From the NCBI GenBank assembly GCA_048213135.1, contig PS015178.1, positions 120,069 to 162,911 of the forward strand: 42,843 nucleotides of DNA, in the 5' to 3' direction. The stretch's first letter is position 1. Every line of letters begins with the position of its first letter. The stretch comes from Reclinomonas americana ATCC 50394. Its lineage: Eukaryota > Jakobida > Jakobea > Jakobida. Below are positions 12,538 to 23,322 of this stretch, in pieces. The notes beneath the pieces are model-generated. The model was not told where the DNA came from and did not search any database. It was given only the letters and a program-made list of their open reading frames with translations. Position numbers and translations under genes: made by a program.

Positions 12538-13529
12538 TCTTTGGCACACGCGTCGTCGACACCGCCGTGACGAGCTTGGCTCCGTTGCGCGCAATACCCT
12601 CTGACTCGTACTTGCGACCGACCATGAAGCCGGTGATATTCTGTCGCTCCCCGGTTACAAAACTTGACGAACACAAACGATGACACACGACCGACTTGTG
12701 TGTGCGCGCGCACCTGCAAGAAGAGCAGCGGAACCTTGCGTTGCGAGCACAACTCGACAAAGTGCGCTCCCTTCAACGCCGACTCGGAGAACAGAATGCC
12801 ATTGTTGGCAACAATGCCGACCTGCTGGCCGTACAACTTGGCGAAGCCGGTGACGAGCGTCTCGCCGTACAGCTTCTTCCACTCGTCGAAGCGACTGCCG
12901 TCCACCACACGCGCAATGACCTTGCGGACATCGAACGGTTGGCGCAGATCGTGCGGCACAATGCCCCACAGCTCACGAGAATCGTAGCGCGGTTCCTCAA
13001 TCTACGATAGAGAGAGAGGGGTATGTGATTGATTATTTTGTGAACCGAGAAGCAAAGAAATGATGACCGCGTCACGTACCTCGCCAGCGGAGAAGCCACG
13101 CAGTGGGTCGTTGTGCTGGCGGTAGTTGAGTGTGGCGACGGCACGGCGAGCCAGGTAGAGAGCATGCAGGTCGTCGGTGGCGTAGTGATCGGTCACACCC
13201 GACGTGCGGCAGTGCACATCGGCGCCACCGAGATCCTCAGCCGACACCACCTCACCCGTGGCGGCCTTGACCAGCGGCGGGCCGCCGAGGAAAATGGTGC
13301 CATTGCCCTTCACAATGATTGATTCGTCGCACATGGCCGGCACGTAAGCGCCACCGGCCGTGCACGAGCCCATCACCACGGCGATTTGTGGAATACCCTG
13401 CGCACTCATGTTGGCCTGGTTGAAGAAGATGCGACCAAAATGATCGCGGTCGGGGAACACGTCGGCCTGGCGTGGCAAGTTTGCACCACCGCTGTCCACT
13501 GTGCGCGCAGAGTTGGTGGTGAGAAGAAC
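12538..13529 (-). CDS. MCCC2: Methylcrotonoyl-CoA carboxylase beta subunit, central exons (contig reversed)
   Basis: Reading leftwards from 13498, the block encodes [52 protein letters not shown] and [14 protein letters not shown]. It continues through [36 protein letters not shown] and [21 protein letters not shown], ending at TTRVPK plus one base at 12538. This is the CoA- and biotin-binding core of the carboxyltransferase. The final base A joins the TC that opens the plus-strand block at 13561 to make an Ile codon. That gives [17 protein letters not shown] exactly as in the family, which shows that the 992-base contig is reversed. Confidence 0.92.
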
Positions 13530-13560
13530 NNNNNNNNNNNNNNNNNNNNNNNNNNNNNNN
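13530..13560. other. Assembly gap (31 N)
   Basis: Run of N between a reversed MCC-beta contig and the correctly oriented C-terminal exons; the coding strand switches across it. Confidence 0.95.
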
Positions 13561-14151
13561 TCACCACCATTATCGGCGGCAGCTTTGGTGCCGGCAACTA
13601 CGGCATGTGCGGTCGTGCGTTTGATCCGCGCTTCCTGTTCATGTGGCCAAACTCGCGCATCTCGGTCATGGGCGGCCCGCAAGCGGCCAGCGTCTTGTCC
13701 ACAGTTTCGTTGGGAGAGAGACGGAGACAAAAAGGGGGTCGTTGCTGAACTCCCTTTGCTCTGCCGTGCAGATTCAGCGCGACAATATGGAGAAGAGCGG
13801 CAAGACGTGGAGCCAGCAGGAGGAGGCCGATTTTACGGTGAGTTGGCATGTCTGTGTCGAGGCGCTGCTACGCCGAACTCATTTCATTAACTGCGCTGCG
13901 TGACAGGCACCCATTGTTGACAAGTACGAGAAGGAGGGCCACCCGAGCTTCAGCTCGGCTCGTTTGTGGGACGACGGCGTCATTATGCCGCACGACACCC
14001 GCCGCGTCCTCGGTACGTTGTGCACACACGAGATTGATTGCTTTTTCAAGCTGTCTCTCACTGTGCGTGGGTGCATGCAGGCTTGGCGCTGTTGGCGTCC
14101 GTCAGGAATGCACCAATCGAGGACACGAAGTTCGGTGTGTTCCGCATGTAA
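13561..14151 (+). CDS. MCCC2: Methylcrotonoyl-CoA carboxylase beta subunit, C-terminal exons
   Basis: Three exons encode [20 protein letters not shown] with [14 protein letters not shown]; then [21 protein letters not shown]; then [23 protein letters not shown] and [22 protein letters not shown], with the stop TAA at 14149-14151. The last residues match the conserved MCCC2 C terminus. Two short introns (about 60-90 bp) interrupt the block. The gene converges on the first SIR2-like gene, whose inferred stop is only about 20 bp away, so the two 3' UTRs must overlap. Orientation here is reliable because the same contig carries many intact genes. Confidence 0.92.
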
Positions 14152-14172
14152 CACGATACGCTGCCCGTTCGG

Positions 14173-17100
14173 CTACACCCGGGATGAATACACGACGTGG
14201 TTTTCGTTTACTGATGACGCGTTCATGGCACACGATTCGATCGACCACTCAAAAGTCCAGTGGGAACTTGGCTTGCTGTGCTCGGCAGGCAGTGGTGAGT
14301 GAGTTGGCCACTGGCAATAGAAGAAAGACAGAGCTCACCGTGTAGCCAGACTGATGCAAGTAATTCAACTCGTCAGTCATGTACTCGGCATACTGCTTAC
14401 GGTTGACTCCGGCGCAGCACTCCTGAATGACGCGCAACAGGTGCTCAAACGTGTACGCGTAACTCGTCGCACCTGCACGAAAGGATGGTGAGCAACACAG
14501 ATACATTGGAGAGTATCAGCAGTGACGCGCACCGAGAGCCAGCACTTTCGAGGTGCGTACGCCGACATTGTGAGACTCGCTGCCAAAGACCACCACTGGC
14601 GTCATTGCACCGTCCCTTCGCATGTCGGTGATGTGGCTGTGTGGTGTCAAAATAAGCACTCAGAAGGAAACAATCTCGGCTGCGTGCGAACAGTGACGCA
14701 ACCTGCGCATGGCACGAAGCAACTGGCACGCTTGCGCCTCAGAGTTGATGCGGTGCGTTCCACCATAGTACGTGATCACTGTACGCTCGTAGTGAGAACG
14801 GACTGCACAGCCTGCTCTGCTCTTGCAACACGCACCGAGATCAAATGGGACTTGGGCCTTGGCAGCGCGCACAAGCACCCGAAGAGCTCGCTTGATGGTT
14901 GTTGCGTGTGTCACCACGGCGCACTTGGCGTCGGTGGTGTCCAGCCATTGGCGGCGAGTGATGAACAAGTAGTCGCGTACACATCGCTGGAAGAAGCGGG
15001 TGATGAGCACGCTCCACTTGTACTGCGGTCCGACCCACAGAATCTTGCGCTCGTACAGCAGGCGGCCGACTCTGCACGAGAGTGAGCACACTGCATGTAT
15101 TGCGCGTAAGAGAAGATTGGTGGGCACGACAAACTTGAGCACTGGATTGGTGGCCTCGTTGATTCTCGACAGGTAGCCTTCGACGCCGGTGAAGTCGGTG
15201 AATCCTGTACAGCACGACAACGGGTCAGTCACAGTCGCCAGGCACCAGTGAGTGCATTCTAATGCCACACCAACCTTTGGAGTTCCACGTCAGCACATGC
15301 ACACCCTCGTGCCTCCGATAGTACTCGATCTGCATGGGTTTTGCACGAATGAGCAACGAGCAGTCCTGAACAAAGAGATCTCCATCGTGTCACACAAAGA
15401 AACCTGATGCGGCTTCATGTCCGGCAGAATGGCATACGCCGCCGGCGTGTCGCCACCAAACATGGACATCATTTCTGTGGTCGCCAAGAATTATCAGCAC
15501 CGTGGGAGAACGCAGAATCACGCGTGCATGGTCTCACCACTGCGCAGCTCATTCAAGTAGCCGTCGCTGAAGCTGAAGCCGACAAACAGCAGCGTGCAGG
15601 TCGACATGACCGACATGAGGAATGTGCGATACGGTGTTCTGTAAAAAAAACAACAGTGGTCGTCGTCGTGAGCTTGGAATGCTTACTAAGAGTGAGAAGG
15701 CACCGACAATGGAAGAGTCGCACTTGTACAGCAGATTGCGGTATCCCTGACGGGTGAACACCAACGGACCAGTGCCCGTGGTCGAGCCGTGCACCTGCAC
15801 AACCGGTGGAACATTGGTGGCTGTGCACACTTGTCAGACCTCGCTGCCCTTCAATGCAAGCGCGACAGAAACTAACCATAGTCGAACTCTTCCGCCTTCA
15901 TCACCTCGTTCCACCAGCGGTCTACGGAAGGCGGACGGAGGAAAGAGCGGAAAGCGTCGGCGCCGTCGAACGGTGTCTTGCCCGACAGCAGCGAGTCGAA
16001 ATTGGTCGTCAACTGCAAAGCCAGAGATGAGATGTGCACGAATATGCGCATGACACGGCTCGATAATGAGTGCGACGCACGATTCCACGGAAAGGAATGG
16101 AGAGCAAGAGTCGCAAGCGGTTTTTCATCTTGGGTGGAAGAGTGCCACCTGCAGAGAGTGGCACAGATGACATCAGTGGTCTTACCAGTGTCGTCTACTC
16201 GACTGAGGATGCGGAGTACGCACCTGGCAGCGTCAGCACTTGACCACACAGCAGTTTGAGCTGCACGCGGTCAAAGTTCAGTATTGAGAAAATGTTGAGA
16301 GAGATACGATAGCACGAAACTTGCTCGGGACCGAGGTGGTCTTCGAGGACTTGCGCAGCGGCATCGAACTCACGAGCATCGAGGAACGACAGCGTGCCGG
16401 CAACATCGGCCTCGGAGAACTGATCCGGATATAGCTCGCGCGCGAGGCGGGCCATGTTGCGCACAAGGCCATCCCATCTATTTACCAAGTGGTGAGTTAG
16501 TCATATCCGACATGAGTGCCAACCACGACAACACGCAACGTGGGGAAACCGGCCGGTGCCGAGAAGCCACTGCCCACGAATGCCACCACATTGCCGCGCC
16601 GCACAGCTTCAAGGAGCTCTGGAGGAACGTCGCTGAGGTTGGCGGTGGTCTCGATGAGATCGAGATCCGTACGTTCCATCAACATTGGGCCGCCGGGTGT
16701 GAGCGGAGGCTCCGACAGGGAGCGCTCCATTTGCATGCCGAAAATGTCGTCGCTGGACGACCCAGAATCCGAGACTGCGCGCGGCAGTGAGCACCACTCA
16801 CAGCACAACAGAGACACGCCAAAACGCACACACGGATCCGGAATCCATCGACGACTGCGGCGTCTCCGATCGACTCGGCGGGTGTAATGGGGCTGCCGAT
16901 GCAAAGTCGCCGGGTTTGGCCATCCACGTGGGTACGCGCATGTGCGCTGCGCAGAACAAGTCGCCCTGAGGCCAGCACGATTGAGCAACGACGAAGAGTG
17001 CTCACACCAAACCTTCAACTTGCGATATCGCGTCGTCATCGCCGTCATCGTCATCGAGGTCGTCAGCAAACAGATCGTGGTCATCGGAAGCCGCCGCAGA

Positions 17101-17951
17101 ATCTGCTATGCAAGCAGTGTCGTGAGAAGAGGAACGGGGGAGAAAGCAGATACGCGCGCAGACACAGGCCACCTTGAAGCGGGAAGCGCCCGAACTTGGA
17201 GAGATGCACCTGCGCAATGGCCTCTTGCAGACGCGGATCCGCAATGTACTCGTCACACTTGTAGCACCACACCGCCATGTCGGTCAGGCTGATGGCGATG
17301 CAGTTGGTGGTGCCGTCGGCTTCGCACGTGGCCTCGTAGTGCTTCATCATGTGTCCATGCACAAATCTGGCGGCCGCCCGTGAGAAGAGAGCTTCCTGTG
17401 GAAAGATCGAGCGAACACGGCACACGATGTGCTCATACGTACCGCGAACAGTACACTTCGTGTGACTCGAGGTTGAGCCTGGTGTGAATCAGCAACGGAT
17501 CATCATCATCAACAATCCTGACATGACAAACCAGTTCTCGCCCACATGCTCACACTCGCCACACGGACGATGCACTGTGCGGTACACACACACACACGTA
17601 CATGAGAGGAGGAATGTGCGAGAGAGAGAGAGAGAGCGTGCGCGAGGAGAGCAGACCATCAAACAATCGCTTGAGCTCAGCAGAGTCCGGATAAATGACA
17701 TGCCTGGCGACATGCGGGCACACTGTGCGTGTGTATGCGGAAAGTGAGTGATTCCCAGTGAGCTGTGACGCACAGCGACACGGCACCATCACACGCACGG
17801 CGAGAGGAGCTGGCCATGCTGGCGTGCATGCTGACAGCCGCCAGAATGTGCTGTGAGGGCGAAAGAGTGAGTGAGTGAATCGGTGGAGCAGGGGTGGGCG
17901 AGGTTCAACGCACTGGTGCGACACTTCCGTGATGCTCGTCGGCGAGAGACA
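14173..17951 (-). CDS. ZnF-UBP / SIR2-like (SIR2_2) fusion with a C-terminal receiver-like domain
   Basis: From the right: an N-terminal ZnF-UBP finger assembled over five exons ([38 protein letters not shown] joined to [31 protein letters not shown]). Its zinc ligands and the aromatic/Arg positions used to grip the ubiquitin C-terminus are present. An acidic linker (near 17080-17010) is spliced in frame. A SIR2_2 domain follows with [15 protein letters not shown] (about 16580-16540), [12 protein letters not shown] (about 16010-15970), [21 protein letters not shown], and [14 protein letters not shown]. The C-terminal ~230 residues form an alpha/beta region with hydrophobic strands [28 protein letters not shown] and [19 protein letters not shown]2_2 domains elsewhere are NADases or deacylases; activity here is inferred. 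The start is uncertain (ATG at 17951, or an internal Met near 17830). The C terminus after the last splice is less certain. Confidence 0.75.
17618..17637. repeat. (GA)n microsatellite
   Basis: A short GA tract lies inside an intron of the first SIR2-like gene, between the first and second ZnF-UBP exons. It separates the CPHV exon from the CGEC exon. Confidence 0.7.
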
Positions 17952-18153
17952 TGATGGGAGTTGCTTGGTTGTCCGCAAGCAGGATTTTTTTTTTGGATTG
18001 CAACGTTCATAAGTCGCTGTCTTTGGACACTATCAGTTTCATTACTTGTTTAGTACGTGTCGCGGGCATACCCGTGCACCTGCATGGGCACCATGTAGTG
18101 AGCACGAAGGATGCCAACAAAATACGGCAGTGTTACTACCGATCGCGACTGAT

Positions 18154-20961
18154 TACGAAACTGGAGAATTGCCTCGATCTGCCATGTATTCGAGGAGGTC
18201 GCGCTGCGAGGCAGCCGCACAGCACTCCTCCATGGCGCGCAACAGCTGCTCAAAGGTGTACGTGTAACTCGCCGCTCCTGCGCTCACACACGAACGTCAG
18301 CATCTGCCCAGCCGCAGTGGCCGTCCCGACCAACGCACCGAGATTGAGTACTTTGCGAACACGCATGCCCACATTTGGTGACTTGCTACCAAACACAATC
18401 ACTGGCGTCAGTGCGTCGTCGCCTCCGCGATCTGTAATGCGCCTGTACCACCAAGAAAACAGAGATTGGCATGGTGACAATGTGCACGACCACCGACAGT
18501 GTGACTACTCACGCCCGCATCGCTCGCAGGACCTTGCACGCCACGGCTTCGTCTCCCTGCTGCCGTGTGCCACCGTAGTGAGTGATCACTGCACAGTGTA
18601 CAATAGTGAGATGGATCGTACAGCGACACAGCGACGGCAGCTGCAGAAACGCACCCAAGTCGAATCCGCGCTCTCTCTTCAACAACTCCATCGCGCGACC
18701 CATGCGCGTAACAGCCGTCACAATGCAGCACTTGGGGTCACTCGTCTCCAGCCATTGTCGTTGAGTGATGAACAGGTAGTCGCGAACGCATCGCCGCAAG
18801 AACTTTTGAATCAGCACCGACCATCTGTGTGCATTTGTGAGTGTGAGTGCACGATCGCGATCCACCTCAGGCGCGACAAGCATCGGTGTGTCGCCGCAAC
18901 TTGTAATGTGGACCAATCCACAGCAACCGGCGCTCATGCAGCAAGCGTCCAATTCTGTCTCGTCTTTCAGCACAACTTGCAGCAACAGCGACAACAGAGA
19001 GACAGACGAGACCACACCGAAGTACTGGGTTGGTGGCCGCATTGATGCGTGACAGGTAGCCCTCCACGCCACTCCAATCCGTGTAACCTACTTGCGCTTA
19101 GCATCAACGAGCCGAAGGCACGATGAAAACAACGCAAATAAACCTTTTGTGTCCCAAGTCAACACATGCACACCCTCGTGTCGGCGGTAATGCGCAACCT
19201 ACAGCGACAGCAGTGAGCAAGACGATAAGCAGACTACTTTCCTCACGATCGTGTCGCTTCAAAACCTGGTGCGGCTCCATGTCGGGCAGGATCGCGTACG
19301 CTCCGGGTCGATCGCCACCAAACATGGACATCATTTCTGCGGGTACGGGGGATGAGATGCTCAGCACCCAGTTCGTTTCAGCGAGCAAAAAAACAACCGG
19401 CGTACCACTGCGCAGCTCGTTCAGGTAGCCGTCGGTGAAGCTGAATCCGATGAACAGCAGAGTGCAGGTCGAGAAAACCGACATGAGGAAAGTACGATAC
19501 GGCGTGCTGCGACGCAAGGAGTTGGATGAGATGACTTGGCATGCGCGATATGCAGCAACGAATTCTCCCCTTACCGATACAGCAGATTGCGGTAGCCCTG
19601 GCGGGTGAACACCAACGGGCCGTGGCCAGAGGTGGAACCGTGCACTTGCAAGATCGGTGGCACATTCGTGGCTGCCGCGTGAAGCAACAGTTGGTCGATC
19701 TTAGTCACAACGGAAGAGAGGAGAGGCAGAGCCACTCACCATAGTCAAACTCTTCGGCCTTCATCACCTGCCACATGCGATGCAAACAAACGAGTTAGAA
19801 CGGTCCTCCACGATGTGCATCACCAACTGTGATCATGATCACCTCGTTCCACCAGCGATCCACAGGAGGTGGCCGCAAGAACGAGCGGAACGCGTCGGCA
19901 CCATCGAATGGTGTCTTTCCGGGCAGCAGCTGATCAAAGTTGGTGGTCAACTGCGCGACCGATGACGTCAATATCAGCAGAACGGAACACCAGAAGAACC
20001 ATTCAGCATGGCACGCAACAATGCCGCGGAACGGAATGGAAAGCAGCAAGCGCAGTCGGTTCTTCATAGCCGGCGGCAGCACTCCGTCTGCACGTACAGA
20101 TACACAGTCAATGACAAGCACCGCAGGAGATCGATCATGTGCATGAGAACTCACCAGGAAGACTCAGTCCATCAGCCACGAGCGCCTTGAGCTGCTACAG
20201 GATGAGCAAGGGCATATCATCCACCACTTTTGCCGACACGCACCTGCTCAGGGCCCAGGTAGTCCTCCAACACCTGCGCAGCGGCATCGAACTCGCGCCT
20301 CCGGAGAAACGCCAGCGTGCTCTGCACCTTGTCCTCTTGAAACTGTTCCGGGTACACCTCGTGGGCGCGATGCGCGACCTGTCGCACCAGCCCGTCCCAC
20401 CTGCCCCAGCCGCTCGAGTAAGCACACCACCGCATCACCCTTGTCGGTGCGTCATGGCTCGACGCAACGTCGGAAAGCCAGCGGGCGCGGAGAAACCACT
20501 GCCGACAAACGCCACCACATTGCCTCGCGCCACCTCCTGCAGCAGCTCATCGGGAATGCCACTCAGCTCTGCCGTCGTCTCACACAGATCCAGATCCGAC
20601 CGCTCCATCTGCATGACACCACCGGCCGCACTCGGCGTCGATGGGCACTGTTCCGACAGCACACGCTGCAGGTCGGCGAAATCCTCTGCGCCTCCACCAC
20701 TGCCGTTGCTGGCTGTCGTACGCACACACACGCAGATGAGCAAGCAGCGTGGCACACAGAGAACCATAATAAGCACACACGCACAAGTGTCTGATGGCGA
20801 CGAGCGGCTGGAGTTGGGCGGACTCGGCACCAAATCTGGCTCCGCCGCCGCCCATGCGTCAAGACGCGGAGTCGCTGCGATACATAACACAGTGAGCATC
20901 GTTGCTATGTACACCGCGCACAGAGACAGACGCAACGCTCTTCCTCCTCTTCTCCCTCCAT
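18154..20961 (-). CDS. SIR2-like (SIR2_2) protein with C-terminal receiver-like domain, tandem paralogue
   Basis: This gene is a close paralogue of the preceding one, exon for exon, from the Ser-rich linker onward. It has [18 protein letters not shown] (about 20530-20475), [76 protein letters not shown] and [19 protein letters not shown]. The C-terminal part shows [56 protein letters not shown] and ASYTYTFEQLLRAMEECC, ending at TAA 18154-18156. Unlike its neighbour it has no ZnF-UBP. The inferred start at 20961 opens a short acidic exon (MEGEEEEE) spliced through a GTTGCG donor. NAD-site glycines, the TNFD Asn/Asp and the VHG histidine are intact in both copies. The function is probably NAD-dependent hydrolysis or deacylation, which is inference. 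Confidence 0.78.
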
Positions 20962-21153
20962 CAACTCAGCATGAACACCACTGCCACTGGCCACTGAATG
21001 GCGCAGATACCGATCATCGCCTGCAGCTGCTGTTGCTGTGGGAGCAGCAGCAGCAGTAGTGGCCCAGAGAACGCGACGTGGCGATCGCTCGGCTTCACTC
21101 ATCGTCCGTCGCTGATTACGTCCTGTGATCGTCGTCCTCGCGCGTTTCCGATC
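20962..21153. promoter_or_regulatory. Head-to-head intergenic region (SIR2-like / Sel1 protein)
   Basis: About 190 bp separate the divergent starts. The region contains GCTGCTGTTGCTG and AGCAGCAGCAGCAG runs near 21020-21060 but no clear TATA box. The promoter function is inferred from layout. Confidence 0.4.
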
Positions 21154-22422
21154 ATGTTGCAGGCGATTGCGCGACGACTGCCTACGCGTCGCCTTGTCCT
21201 CTGCGCGACTCGCTGCCTGTCGCAGCACAACCGACCACCAACCAGTGGCGATGACATCGATCTGATGTCGCTGCTGCAGGAGCAGAGCAGTGCGCCAGTG
21301 ACGCGCATTGAAGGCGCACGGCCACCACCGCCACCACAAGCCACAGCACCACCAGAGGTCGCACCAGTGCAGACGAGTGCGGGTACTGTGGATCTGAGCA
21401 AGAGTTGAGGCCACACGCGCGCGTGATTGCACAGTTGGATGCTCACATGCATGTGTGGATGCAGTGAGTGGAGGCGAGCTGTACGCGTTTGGGCATCGAT
21501 TGTATGAGCAGCAGGATGTAAAGGGTGCGGCGGAGGCGTGGCGATGGGCGGCGGAGAAGCACGGACACACGGACGCGCAGTATGCGTGGGCTGGTGTGTT
21601 GCGAAAGGGCGAAGGTGGTGTTGCGCGGGATTCGCTGGCTGCAGCCCGGCTTCTGCAGGATCTGGCCGCGCGGGGACACCCGTGGGCGCAAAAGAGTCTG
21701 GCTGACATGCTGTATGCGGGCGAGGGTATCAAGAAGAATGCGGCAGATGCGGTGCGAGGGTGGACGATTGCCGCACAGAATGGCATCGTCACGGCGTTGC
21801 ACAACATTGGTGCGTGCGCTCACTGCAGCAGCAGCATCTGCATACTCGTCTCTCACTTGTGTGCTTTAGGCAATGCCTATGCCTTTGGCGAAGGAGTGGA
21901 AAAGGACGTCGAAAAAGCAATATCGTGGTACTCGAAGGCAGCAGCGCAAGGCGATCCACTGGCGCAGTTCACCCTCGGCGATCGCCACTCGCGTGGCGAC
22001 GGTGTCAAGCAGGACCACAGTCTGGCTTTCGAGTACTTTTCCAAGGCCGCCACACAAGGCCTGGCCAAGGCCATCTTCAACTGCGGTGTGATGCACTTTG
22101 CCGGTCTCGGCACCCCACAAAACCTCCAAAAGGCCGCCGACATGTTCCTCGACTCGGCCTCCAAGGGCTTCGCTGCCGCCGCGGTGCGTGCATCGCTCCG
22201 TCCCACACTCACAACCGAGTGTGTGCTGACTCACAACTGCAGATCAACCTCGGCCACATGTACCGCGACGGCACAGGCATGGAGAAGCCCGATCTCAACC
22301 TCGCCCTGCACTGGTACCGCCGCGCCGCCACGCAAGCCGAAGCCGACGGAAACACCGCACAACGTGAACACGCACAGCTGCTCATCCAACGAGTCACCGA
22401 GCAGCAGCAGCAAAAGTCATGA
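21154..22422 (+). CDS. Sel1-repeat protein, probably mitochondrial
   Basis: The ATG at 21154 opens an Arg-rich, acid-free amphipathic N terminus (MLQAIARRLPTRRLVLCATR) typical of a mitochondrial presequence. A Pro-rich linker (PPPPPQATAPPEV) follows. After a phase-1 intron with a GTTGAG donor, about seven Sel1-type TPR-like repeats follow, for example AQYAWAGVLRKGEGG, AQKSLADMLYAGEGI, NIGNAYAFGEGVEKD, AQFTLGDRHSRGDGV and INLGHMYRDGTGMEK. Each has the G-x-G turn and a terminal A-A-x-x-G. The C terminus is Gln-rich (EQQQQKS) with TGA at 22420-22422. Introns near 21811 and 22180 are short and canonical. Sel1 arrays are protein-binding adaptors; mitochondrial examples include assembly factors for respiratory complexes, but no specific partner can be read here. 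It converges on EMC5 with about 100 bp between stops. Confidence 0.85.
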
Positions 22423-22528
22423 TGATTTGCTTCTTCACTTTATCGTCAGTGAACGCTGCGAGTCGGTGATTGTCGTGAAGCGGCCGCGATGATTAAAGTG
22501 CATGAAGCCGGGTCGATGAAACGTGCCC

Positions 22529-22988
22529 TCAAAGCTCCTGAGCAAGCAGCAGTGTGTGAGAGAGAGAGAGTGCAATCGGAGCATGACAGGTGGAGAATGA
22601 GCTCAACTTGCGCGCCAGCGAGTTGCGCAAGAGAATGGGTCGCAGTCGCCCTGTTTGCTGCACGTAGCCCCACACTGCCAGCGCAAAGCCTGCCACCGTC
22701 TCCACCAACACCTGCACATTGGCGCGCGGGGTGAGTGTTGACAAGCAAGCAAAGAGAGACTGAGAGTGAGAAGACGCACATCAAATGGCGGCCACGTCGA
22801 GTCATCCGCCGCCAACTCCGCGTCCATATCCGCCAGCAGCTGGCGATCTGTGCGTGCGTGTGTGCAGAGTGAGACATGTGCACACGTGTGTTTGCGCAAA
22901 GAAATGCAACGCAACAGTGCCAATAGGAGAACGCTGCGTGACATAGAATCAGCAGGCCAACGAGAACAAACACTTGCGCAAGTCGCAT
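22529..22988 (-). CDS. EMC5: ER membrane protein complex subunit 5 (EMC5/MMGT)
   Basis: EMC5 is a small two-helix membrane subunit of the ER membrane protein complex, which inserts tail-anchored and multipass proteins. Exon 1 (from ATG 22988) encodes MRLAQVFVLVGLLILCHAAFS, the first transmembrane helix with the family's HAAFS motif. Exon 2 gives YRQLLADMDAELAADD and WPPFD. Exon 3 gives VLVETVAGFALAVWGYVQQTG (second helix), then RPILLRNSLARKLSSF. Order, helix spacing and the loop length agree with MMGT1. Introns are about 70 bp each (GTTGCG and GTGCGT donors). The C terminus after KLSSF is uncertain: the frame runs on to a stop just below 22529. An in-frame upstream ATG at 23027 exists but would overlap the neighbouring coding region. 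Confidence 0.82.
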
Positions 22989-23013
22989 TTGAGAGAGAAG
23001 AGAACGAGAGAGG
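22989..23013. promoter_or_regulatory. 25-bp gap between divergent start codons (EMC5 / CBM48-WWE-PARG)
   Basis: Only 25 bp separate the ATG codons chosen for the two genes. Each gene's core promoter and 5' UTR must therefore lie within, or be transcribed across, the other's first exon, unless one start is further downstream (for example ATG 23149 for the PARG fusion). Confidence 0.35.
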
Positions 23014-23269
23014 ATGGACTCGTTCACCGATCCGATTGCTCGTGGATCACTCCCTGTCTCTGCTCAAGTCGTTGTTGTGGAGCACAGGCGGCGACGTTCC
23101 TCGCTCAGCTCGACGTCGTCACTAGCGCACGCACGACGAGCAAGGCGAATGGACGTGGAAGTGCGGTGGCCGCACAGTCCCGCAGGCACCGCAGCAGTGG
23201 TCGAGGTCACTGGCAACTTCCCCGCATATGACGTTGCGTCTGTGCACACTGATTGACGCGCACACAAGA

Positions 23270-23322
<53 letters not shown>

